This document shows positions 1-5,734 of a stretch of 6,596 bases of DNA, in pieces. The stretch covers positions 2,297 to 8,892 of the forward strand of contig PLTE01000134.1 in the NCBI GenBank assembly GCA_003164375.1. The letters are read 5' to 3'. Source of the DNA: Hyphomicrobiales bacterium. GTDB taxonomy: Bacteria; Pseudomonadota; Alphaproteobacteria; Rhizobiales; Xanthobacteraceae. The position numbers were made by a program, and so were the translations under genes. Numbering within the stretch: the first letter of the stretch is position 1; each line of letters begins with the position of its first letter. The notes beneath the pieces are model-generated. The model was not told the DNA's origin, made no database searches, and worked only from the letters and a program-made list of their open reading frames with translations.

Positions 1-19
1 CCCCCCCCCCCGCAGAAAG

Positions 20-178
20 CTAGTCGTCGAGCAGCCCCTCGAACTCGACCCGAATACTCTCTCCCGGCGTGCAGCCGTGGCCTTCGCCGGCGACAAACAG
101 CGCGCGGGCCTGCTCGGCCGTTGCCACCTCGACGCACGACTCTTCGAGCCGCGTCACCAGCATCCTGGCGTGGAACAA
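20..178 (-). CDS. Small hypothetical protein (about 52 aa; start uncertain)
   Basis: I do not recognise a named family. The reading frame is open from an ATG at 256 down to a TAG at 20-22. From about position 178 onward the third codon positions are almost all G or C, as in the real genes of this window, whereas the codons between 256 and 179 end mostly in A or T. This favours a start at the TTG at 178, or the ATG at 163, over the ATGs at 256 and 235. No start has a convincing Shine-Dalgarno sequence. The core reads LFHARMLVTRLEESCVEV, followed by an acidic segment with a GHGC motif, and ends in LLDD. It is soluble-looking, acidic and without a signal peptide. It is divergent from ku, and I infer no function. 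Confidence that it is a real gene is moderate and rests on codon use only. Confidence 0.45.
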   Translation of the reverse strand: MFHARMLVTRLEESCVEVATAEQARALFVAGEGHGCTPGESIRVEFEGLLDD

Positions 179-313
179 GCGTGCTCTGGGTCGCGCTGCG
201 CTTGCAGATCGCGTTGCAGTTCTTGTTGCGGTCATGAGATATCGCTCGCCAATCATCGGTTCATCGAAGCTTAGGTCGATGCGCCGCTAGAACAAAGAAG
301 AAACAAGAGAGGG

Positions 314-342
314 GTGGAGTTCCACCGTGGAACATGAGTTCC
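314..342. repeat. Overlapping inverted repeats around the ku -35 box
   Basis: Three palindromes overlap. GTGGA at 314-318 pairs with TCCAC at 321-325. GTTCCAC at 319-325 pairs perfectly with GTGGAAC at 327-333 around one central base. GGAAC at 329-333 pairs with GTTCC at 338-342 around ATGA. The third contains the EcfG -35 box. Because the arms are shared, only one hairpin can form at a time. The predicted transcription start is downstream, so a DNA operator for a dimeric regulator is more likely than an RNA structure. The regulator is unknown. Confidence 0.5.
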
Positions 343-353
343 GTGATATCGTT
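329..353 (+). promoter_or_regulatory. EcfG-type (general stress response) promoter upstream of ku
   Basis: GGAAC at 329-333 is followed by exactly 16 bases and then CGTT at 350-353. This matches the consensus for the alphaproteobacterial general-stress ECF sigma factor (EcfG/RpoE2: GGAAC, 16-17 bases, CGTT). The predicted transcript would start near 360, leaving an untranslated leader of about 115 bases before the ku GTG at 474. In Sinorhizobium, NHEJ genes are known to respond to RpoE2, so the position makes biological sense. The -35 box overlaps inverted repeats described separately. The rest of the 179-473 intergenic stretch shows no other gene that I can support. Confidence 0.7.
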
Positions 354-460
354 GAATCCGCGCCGCCCGACCGAACCTGTGCCTAGATCAGGCCGGGAAC
401 TTGTCCTTTGAGCATGAGTTTTCGGACGCCGGTTGCGGCGTTCGGGATCACGCCGCAGTA

Positions 461-466
461 ACGGAG
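461..466 (+). promoter_or_regulatory. Ribosome-binding site deciding the ku GTG start
   Basis: ACGGAG lies seven bases upstream of the GTG at 474. It supports this GTG as the start, and the protein then begins MAPRAYWKAYLKLS, which is where Ku homologues normally begin. Confidence 0.55.
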
Positions 467-842
467 TATCGCCGTGGCCCCGCGCGCATATTGGAAAGCC
501 TATCTCAAGCTTTCACTGGTCTCATGCCCGATCGCGCTGTTCCCGGCCGCCTCGGAGCGCGAGAAAATCAGTTTCCACCAGCTCAACAAGGAAACCGGCA
601 ACCGCATCCGCCACCGGAAAGTCGATGCCGATACCGGCGACGAGGTCGACAATGCCGACATCGTCAAAGGCTATGAGGTCGCCAAAGGCGAATATATCGA
701 ACTCGATCCGGACGAGATCGATGCCGTCGCCATCGAGAGCAAACGTGTCATTGAAATCGAAGAATTCGTGGCGAAGAGCGAGATCGACGAGCTTTTTCTG
801 CACGATCCCTATTACGTCGTGCCGGATGGCGATGTCGGCCAG

Positions 843-845
843 TAG
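843..845 (+). other. Premature amber codon inside ku (codon 124)
   Basis: TAG follows a GVGQ-type context (residues DVGQ) and precedes AFAVIREAI in the same frame. Ku homologues usually read Gln or Glu, then Glu, then Ala-Phe/Tyr here, so one G-to-T change of GAG is the simplest origin. Family knowledge supplies the expected Glu; the in-frame continuation is seen directly. Confidence 0.85.
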
Positions 846-875
846 GCGTTCGCGGTGATCCGCGAGGCGATCCGC

Positions 876-1310
876 AAGGAAGGCATGGTGGGGCTTGGCA
901 AGATCGTGTTCACCTCGCGCGAGCACATCATCGCGTTGGAAGCACGCGGCAAGGGCATGGTCGGCGTCACGCTGCGCTTCCCATACGAAGTGCGCAAGGA
1001 GGACGAATATTTCAACGGCATCGAGGACGAGAAGATCCCGAAAGACATGCTCGATCTCGCTCTCCATATCGTCGAGACCAAGACCGGGCACTTCAAGCCT
1101 GCCGAGTTCAAGGACGAGTACGAAGACGCGCTCAAGGACCTGCTGCGCAAGAAGCAAAAAGGCGAGAAGATCGAGCGGCCGAAAGAGCGGGCGCCGTCGA
1201 ACGTCATCAACCTGATGGATGCGCTGCGGCAAAGCGTCAAGGCCGGCGGCAGCAGCGCGCGAGCGCCGAAACAGTTGCGCAGCCGGGCGCGGCACAAGAA
1301 GGCAAGCTGA
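876..1310 (+). other. Possible internal restart giving a C-terminal Ku fragment
   Basis: Forty bases after the TAG, an AAGGAAGG purine run at 876-883 sits directly in front of an in-frame ATG at 885. Translation from there would give a 141-residue C-terminal Ku fragment beginning MVGLGKIVF. An in-frame GTG at 855 lacks such a site. The purine run encodes Lys-Glu-Gly of the normal protein, so it may be coincidental. Whether any fragment is made or can assemble is unknown. Confidence 0.25.
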
Positions 1311-1540
1311 TGCCGGGCAAGCGCGCGCGGATTGACGAGGAGACCTGGCACCAGCTCGATCCGCTCGGCCGCGAGCAGATGAAGGACTTCGCGGAACTGG
1401 CCGACGAGGCATTCCGCGATCTGCTCAAGAAGCACGGCCGGCCGGTCGATCTCAATGATGCGTTGCGCCGCAGCGCCGGCGCGTCGGCAACGCTGCATCA
1501 GCTGCGGCCCGGCAAAGCCGAGAAGGCGCGGCGGCGTTGA
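1310..1540 (+). CDS. Small basic protein translationally coupled to ku, function unknown
   Basis: The ATG at 1310 shares one base with the ku stop codon (TGATG), an arrangement typical of translational coupling, so this 76-residue protein is probably made in fixed ratio with Ku from the same transcript. It is soluble, highly charged, and ends in a Lys/Arg-rich tail (KAEKARRR). Residues 31-63 read approximately ADEAFRDLLKKHGRP, then VDLNDALRRSAG. These resemble in order two parts of the Ku C-terminal region, EDALKDLLRKKQKG and INLMDALRQS. I infer it may derive from, mimic or contact the Ku C-terminus, but I recognise no named family. The nonsense codon in ku could reduce its translation by polarity. 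Codon use matches its neighbours. Confidence 0.75.
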   Translation: MPGKRARIDEETWHQLDPLGREQMKDFAELADEAFRDLLKKHGRPVDLNDALRRSAGASATLHQLRPGKAEKARRR

Positions 1541-1541
1541 A

Positions 1542-1576
1542 CGCGATTGCGCCCCCGCGCCGGCCCGCCAATCGCG
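1542..1576. terminator. Inverted repeat between convergent genes, possible bidirectional terminator
   Basis: CGCGATTG at 1542-1549 pairs perfectly with CAATCGCG at 1569-1576 around a 19-base G/C-rich loop. It occupies most of the 49-base gap between two converging genes, where a shared terminator is expected. There is no T-run on either side, so it is not a classic intrinsic terminator. Confidence 0.35.
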
Positions 1577-1589
1577 GCATACCCGAGCA

Positions 1590-2654
1590 TCACAGCCCCA
1601 GTAGTTTCTTGCTGTTGCCGCCGGCGAGCGCCGCGATGGTTGCGGCATCAAAACCCTCGACGCCAGCGATGTGACCCAGCGGATCGTATTCGGCCATGTC
1701 ATAGGGATAGTCGGTGCCCAAGACGACATGGTCGGCGCCAAATACGCGTACCAGCTCGGCGAGCTGATACGGCGTGAACACGACTGTGTCGACGTAGATG
1801 CGTTTGAGATAGCTCGTCGGCGGCTGCGGCAGGTCGCCGTGAGTGTCCGAGCGGGCGCCCCAGGCGTGGTCGATGCGGCCGGGATAAGCGCCGAGATAGC
1901 CGCCGCCGTGCACCGCGAGAATCTTGAGCTTGGGGTGACGTTCCAGCACGCCGTCGAAGATCAGATAATGCAATGCAATCGTCGTCTCCAGCGGATTGCC
2001 GACGACGTTGTTGAAATAAAACCGCGACAGCCGCGAAGCCTCGGTAAAGCCGTTGGGATGGATCATCACCAGTGCGCCGAGCTCTTCGGCCTTTTTCCAG
2101 AACGGCGCGAAGGCCGGATCGGATAATTCCTTGCCGGCGATGGTGGTCAAAATCTCGACGCCGGTGAAGCCGAGCTTTTTGACGCAGCGATCGAGCTCCT
2201 TCACGGCTTCGTTGCCGTCGGTCATCGGCACCGCGCCAAAACCTTTAAGCCGATCGGGCTTTTTCGCGCAGAACGCGGCGATGCCGTCGTTGACCATCTG
2301 CGTTGCCGGCACGGCAACGTCGAGCGGCACCGTGTAATAACATTGCGGCGGCGGCGGCGCGATCATCTGAACGTCGATGCCCATGGCGTCGAGATCGGCG
2401 AGTCTGTGCTCATGCCCGCCGCGCGCGGTGATGTCGGCTTCCTGCTTCTGCGACAGCGCCTTGGTTTCCGCATTGGCGAAATGCGCCAGCGGAATGGTTG
2501 CCCAATCGAGATGCGGCGCGACGAATTTCGCCGCTTCCGGCACCGCGACATGGGAATGGATATCGATCGTGACGCTTTGCGGCCGCGTCTCGCGGCCGGG
2601 CTTGCCGTGGCGGCGTGCCGCGGTCGGGGCGTATTTATTCCATTGGCTGGGCAT
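1590..2654 (-). CDS. Metal-dependent amidohydrolase/decarboxylase, ACMSD-like family
   Basis: This 354-residue protein belongs to the amidohydrolase-2 branch of the metal-dependent hydrolases, which includes aminocarboxymuconate-semialdehyde decarboxylase (ACMSD) and gamma-resorcylate decarboxylase. The fold is a TIM barrel with one catalytic metal. Visible metal and active-site motifs are DIHSH (His33, His35), MIHPNG (His199), VHGGG (His249) followed by PGR (Arg260), and GTDYPYD (Asp315). True ACMSD usually has HPWD where this protein has HPNG, so I do not assign that substrate; decarboxylation or hydrolysis of an aromatic or muconate-like acid is inferred. The start at 2654 is supported by AAGGAA at 2660-2665, five bases upstream. 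A longer open frame reaches 2885 but runs antiparallel-free into the end of kup on the same strand and lacks family similarity. It lies 119 bases downstream of kup. A PPPP run sits at residues 100-103. Cytoplasmic. Confidence 0.88.
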   Translation of the reverse strand: MPSQWNKYAPTAARRHGKPGRETRPQSVTIDIHSHVAVPEAAKFVAPHLDWATIPLAHFANAETKALSQKQEADITARGGHEHRLADLDAMGIDVQMIAPPPPQCYYTVPLDVAVPATQMVNDGIAAFCAKKPDRLKGFGAVPMTDGNEAVKELDRCVKKLGFTGVEILTTIAGKELSDPAFAPFWKKAEELGALVMIHPNGFTEASRLSRFYFNNVVGNPLETTIALHYLIFDGVLERHPKLKILAVHGGGYLGAYPGRIDHAWGARSDTHGDLPQPPTSYLKRIYVDTVVFTPYQLAELVRVFGADHVVLGTDYPYDMAEYDPLGHIAGVEGFDAATIAALAGGNSKKLLGL

Positions 2655-2738
2655 TGGGGTTCCTTGAGGCTTTCTTGCGGTCAGCGTTTCCGGGAGCGGG
2701 GAAAGCACAGTGAACGGCGATGTGCAATAAGAAAGCGC

Positions 2739-2756
2739 GCCAAGCGTACCCTTGGC
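2739..2756 (-). terminator. Weak terminator-like hairpin after kup
   Basis: GCCAAG at 2739-2744 and CTTGGC at 2751-2756 form a six-base stem with a six-base loop, 18 bases after the kup stop. On the minus strand it is followed by GCGC and then a T-rich stretch (TTTCTTATT). The stem is short and the T-run is broken, so termination would be partial at best. It could separate kup from the amidohydrolase gene. Confidence 0.3.
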
Positions 2757-2773
2757 AGCGGCAGTTTCGCGTC

Positions 2774-4720
2774 TCAAATCGAAATCTGCCGTCCGATCTC
2801 GACCACGTGCTCGCCGGGTAGCCGGAAATAGTCGGTGACGTGCGAGGCGTTGCGCACCATCGCGGCGAATATGGCTTCCTGCCATCGCGGCAGCGTCGCG
2901 CCGTGCTCGCGGCGCAGGATGCTTTCGTGACCGACGTAATAAGTCACGTCGTCAAGGCGAAGGCCGCAGCCTTCGCGGTGGGCTTCAGCAAGTAGCCGAG
3001 GAATATTCGGTCGCTCCATGAAGCCGAAACGCGCCGTCACGCGCCAAAAATTGTCGCCTTCCCGCTCGATCGCCAGACGGTCGCCCGCTTGCACCCGCGG
3101 TCGCGATTCGGTCAGGATCCGCAGCACGACGACGAATTCGTGCAGCGCGCGGTTATGCTTGAGATGCCAGATCAGCACCGGCGGCACGCCGGCCGCGGTG
3201 CGGGTGAGAAAGACCGCCGAGCCCGGCACGCGCGGAATGCCGCGTGCCTTGAGATCGGCGAGAAAATCCGTCACCGGCACCGGCGCCAGTTCCTGACTTT
3301 GAGCCACCGCAGCCATGCCGCGATGCCAAATCAGCATCACGCCATAGACACAGGCGGCAAGCAGCAACGGCACGTAGCCGCCGTCGGCGATCTTCAGCGA
3401 ATTCGCCGCAAAAAACCCGGCGTCGACGAACACGAACAGGCCGGCCAAGGCGGCGCTCGTCGCCAGCCGCCACCGCCAGATCTCACGCATGGCAATGAAC
3501 AGCAGAAACGAGGTCATCAGCATCGTCAGCGACACCGCAATGCCGTAGGCGGCGGCGAGATTGTCGGATTTACGAAAGCCGAGCGTCAGCGCGATGGTGA
3601 CCACCATCAACACCCAATTGACGACGCCGACATAGATCTGGCCGTAGCCCATTTCCGAGGTCTGCGTGATGCGAATGCGCGGCAGCCAGCCGAGCTGGAT
3701 CGCCTGCCGGGTCATCGAGAAGGCGCCGGTGATGATCGATTGGCTGGCGATGATGGTGGCGACCGTCGCCAGACACACCAGCGGAATGAGCAGTGGCGCC
3801 GGGCACAGCCGGTAGAACACGTTGTTGGCGATCGGCTCGCCGGACAGCGTGATCGCGCACTGGCCGGCATAATTGAGCACCAGGGAGGGAAACACGATCG
3901 CCGACCAGGCGAGCCGGATCGGGCGCTTGCCGAAATGGCCCATGTCGGCATAGAGCGCCTCGGCGCCGGTCACGCAGAGGAAGATTCCGCCGAGCAACAG
4001 AAAGCCGCCAAAGCCGTTGTCGGCGAGAAGTCGGAAGCCATAATAAGGATTGACGGCGAAGAGGACCGCGGGATTGCGGGCAATGCCCCAGACGCCGAGC
4101 ACGCCGATCGCAACGAACCAGACCGCCATGATCGGCCCGAAAGCCGAGCCGATGCGCGACGTGCCGAGCGGCTGCACCGCGAACAGGAGCACAAGGATCG
4201 CGACCGCGCCCGGCACCACATAAGGAGCGAATCCCGGCGTCGCGATGTCGAGGCCTTCGAGCGCGGAGAGCACGGAAATCGCCGGCGTGATGGCGCCGTC
4301 GCCGTAGATCAGCGCCGCTCCCAACAGGCCGGCGAGCACGATCGCCGGACGCCTTCGCCGCTGCACACCGAGTAACGACATCAAGGCGAGAATGCCGCCC
4401 TCGCCGTCGTTGTCGATACTCATGGCGACCGTCACGTATTTGACCGTCGTGATGAGAAACAACGTCCAGACCAACAGCGACAAGATACCGAGAATGCGCT
4501 CCGGAGTGGCGTCGCCGCCGAGGAAAGCGAATGCCGTCTTCAGCGTGTAGAGCGGGCTGGTGCCGATATCGCCGAACACGATGCCGAGCGCCGACAGCCC
4601 GGTGAATGCGAGCGCGGCACGGCTGGACTTCGCGCCCGCGGCGGCGGTTGCCTCACTAGACGAATTCGAGGTCATGGGCCGGCGCGACGGTTGGCGGGCG
4701 TCCGAACTGGGTGCATCCAT
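2774..4720 (-). CDS. kup: Kup-family low-affinity potassium/proton transporter
   Basis: Kup (TrkD) is an inner-membrane K+ uptake system, probably a K+/H+ symporter, used for bulk potassium uptake, particularly at low pH. The 648-residue length is typical (about 620-640). After a hydrophilic N-tail of about 35 residues come the family signatures: GIVFGDIGTSPLYTLK (46-61) in the first membrane helix, SIDNDGEGGILALMSL (101-116), IYGDGAITPAISVLSALEGL (138-157), and TGAEALYADMGHFG (251-264). Helix-rich hydrophobic sequence continues to about residue 465, consistent with 12 membrane segments, followed by a soluble C-terminal domain of about 180 residues. The ATG at 4720 has GAAGGA at 4724-4729, only three bases away but better than the ATG at 4675, which has none. 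It is downstream of, and co-oriented with, the HD-domain gene, 78 bases apart. I saw no K+ riboswitch or operator in that gap. Rhizobia often have several kup copies; which one this is cannot be told here. Confidence 0.96.
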   Translation of the reverse strand: MDAPSSDARQPSRRPMTSNSSSEATAAAGAKSSRAALAFTGLSALGIVFGDIGTSPLYTLKTAFAFLGGDATPERILGILSLLVWTLFLITTVKYVTVAMSIDNDGEGGILALMSLLGVQRRRRPAIVLAGLLGAALIYGDGAITPAISVLSALEGLDIATPGFAPYVVPGAVAILVLLFAVQPLGTSRIGSAFGPIMAVWFVAIGVLGVWGIARNPAVLFAVNPYYGFRLLADNGFGGFLLLGGIFLCVTGAEALYADMGHFGKRPIRLAWSAIVFPSLVLNYAGQCAITLSGEPIANNVFYRLCPAPLLIPLVCLATVATIIASQSIITGAFSMTRQAIQLGWLPRIRITQTSEMGYGQIYVGVVNWVLMVVTIALTLGFRKSDNLAAAYGIAVSLTMLMTSFLLFIAMREIWRWRLATSAALAGLFVFVDAGFFAANSLKIADGGYVPLLLAACVYGVMLIWHRGMAAVAQSQELAPVPVTDFLADLKARGIPRVPGSAVFLTRTAAGVPPVLIWHLKHNRALHEFVVVLRILTESRPRVQAGDRLAIEREGDNFWRVTARFGFMERPNIPRLLAEAHREGCGLRLDDVTYYVGHESILRREHGATLPRWQEAIFAAMVRNASHVTDYFRLPGEHVVEIGRQISI

Positions 4721-4798
4721 CTTTCCTTCAGCGGCACGTCATGGGAAGCAAAGATGGATCAGCCTGCGTAAAATCGTGGTGACCATGTGGCGCACGCG

Positions 4799-5656
4799 CT
4801 AATGCTGCGGCCCGCTGAGGCTGAGATCGCGCTCGGCGCGGAAGATATTGCTGTAGAGGTTGGCGATCCATTGCCGTCCGCTCGAGGTGACGTTGAGGTA
4901 GCGGATCGCGGTCTGAACATGGGCGGAGACGCTGTTCCAATAGAATTGCGGATACAGATCGGTGAGATCGGCCGGCGACGTATAGCCCAATTGCTTGTTC
5001 ATCCCGACTTCCTCGAATTCGTAGTACAATGCGTTCGCTTTGCGCAGGTAATGCGGATCGCCCAACTGGCCGATCAGATCGGCGGCGCGCACCAGCATGC
5101 CTTCTTCGTTCTCGGGATCGTCGGCACCGTGCGACGAGGGAAAACGCGTGAACTCGATGGCGCTGGCGATTCTCTCGGCATCAAGCGGCTCGATCTTGGC
5201 GATGCGATCCATCACGAACAGTTTCGAACGATCGACGTGATAGGGCAACAGCGCGGCGTCGGACGAACCGCGCGGCAGCTTGGCCTTGCCACCCTTGGCG
5301 TCGATGACGTAGCCATCGGCGCCGTCGCCCCTGAGAATGCCGCGCACGTAGCCGATGTCGTGCAACAGACAGGCGACGATGACGTGGGAAAAATCGCTGG
5401 GATAGGTCGGCATCAGCAGCGCCCGACCCTTCATAATGTCGTAGCCGACCATCGTCACCAGCATGGTGTGCTCGACATTGTGGTAGAGCGCGTCGCTGTT
5501 GCCGATGCATTCGAGTGCAAGGCGGGCGACCGATGGAATGAGCTCGGTCAGCGCCGCATGGGTGGAAGCAAACCTGCGGCTTAAATGCTCGGCGAGGTAG
5601 GACCCCAGAGCCTCCGCCGCCAATTCCGGAACGGTGATCAAGTCATAGCCCTCCAC
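4799..5656 (-). CDS. HD-domain protein, predicted metal-dependent phosphohydrolase
   Basis: The HD superfamily uses a His-Asp metal site to hydrolyse phosphomonoesters, phosphodiesters or nucleotides. With the GTG start at 5656 (285 residues) the visible pieces are ALYHNVEHTMLVT (His59, His63), ACLLHDIGY with the His99-Asp100 doublet, PYHVDRSK (His140), and VRAADLIGQLGDP, whose Asp193 fits the last metal ligand. This is the complete H...HD...D set, so the protein should be catalytically competent; the substrate is unknown. There is no membrane segment, signal peptide or sensory domain. The start is uncertain: the frame extends to a TTG at 5689 (296 residues), and neither start has a strong ribosome-binding site. 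The GTG is preferred because a GGCGGG lies just upstream and it removes an Ala/Arg/Pro leader. It lies downstream of livF with a short gap and ahead of kup; co-transcription is plausible but not shown. Confidence 0.85.
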   Translation of the reverse strand: MEGYDLITVPELAAEALGSYLAEHLSRRFASTHAALTELIPSVARLALECIGNSDALYHNVEHTMLVTMVGYDIMKGRALLMPTYPSDFSHVIVACLLHDIGYVRGILRGDGADGYVIDAKGGKAKLPRGSSDAALLPYHVDRSKLFVMDRIAKIEPLDAERIASAIEFTRFPSSHGADDPENEEGMLVRAADLIGQLGDPHYLRKANALYYEFEEVGMNKQLGYTSPADLTDLYPQFYWNSVSAHVQTAIRYLNVTSSGRQWIANLYSNIFRAERDLSLSGPQH

Positions 5657-5734
5657 GCCGGCCCGCCATGGTGACGGCGCGTGTCGCAATTTGCAATACG
5701 GGTCCGCTATGCCGGCCTGCGGGGGATGGATTCT

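Larger units (their letters stand above)
474..1310 (+). pseudogene. ku: Ku family NHEJ DNA end-binding protein, interrupted by one in-frame TAG
   Basis: Bacterial Ku forms a ring-shaped homodimer that threads onto broken DNA ends and recruits ligase LigD for non-homologous end joining. The N-terminal part (residues 1-123) carries the family hallmarks WKAYLKLSLVSCPIALFPA and FHQLNKETGNRI, then a DIVKGYE segment and DELFLHDPYY. Codon 124 (843-845) is TAG. The same frame then continues to residue 278 with the usual second half: AVIREAIRKEGMVGLGK, TSREHIIALE, GMVGVTLRFPYEVR, KDMLDLALHIVETK, a charged linker, INLMDALRQS at about 246-255, and a basic tail. Family members have Glu at the stop position, so a single GAG-to-TAG change explains it, with no frameshift or loss. 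Total length (278 codons before the final TGA) is normal. Truncation at 123 would remove about half of the DNA-binding ring. Alternatives are a sequencing error, readthrough, or restart downstream. No ligD is in the window. Confidence 0.85.

Noticed and set aside
319..341. Alphaproteobacterial LexA (SOS) box before ku
   Set aside because: The two GTTC copies at 319 and 338 are 15 bases apart, not the seven required for GTTC-N7-GTTC.
333..420. Direct repeat CATGAGTT at 333-340 and 413-420
   Set aside because: Only eight bases are identical and the flanks differ; this can occur by chance and no third copy was seen nearby.
396..421. Second EcfG promoter at the GGAAC at 396-400
   Set aside because: At 16 or 17 bases the downstream tetramer is AGTT or GTTT, not CGTT.
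401..676. 91-residue plus-strand frame overlapping the start of ku
   Set aside because: It is out of frame with ku, the shared part is a shadow of ku, and it shows no recognisable features.
522..1412. 296-residue open frame on the minus strand across ku
   Set aside because: It lies antisense to clearly recognisable Ku sequence and its protein shows no family features; such long shadows are common in GC-rich DNA.
2655..2885. N-terminal extension of the amidohydrolase frame to 2885
   Set aside because: It overlaps the end of kup, has no family similarity, and the ATG at 2654 has a well-placed ribosome-binding site.
3089..4375. 428-residue open frame on the plus strand opposite kup
   Set aside because: The translation is a low-complexity His/Arg/Asp/Glu-rich string, the expected antisense shadow of a membrane protein gene.
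4787..5584. 265-residue plus-strand frame opposite the HD-domain gene
   Set aside because: The minus strand encodes a full HD-domain protein with all metal ligands; the plus frame shows no domain.
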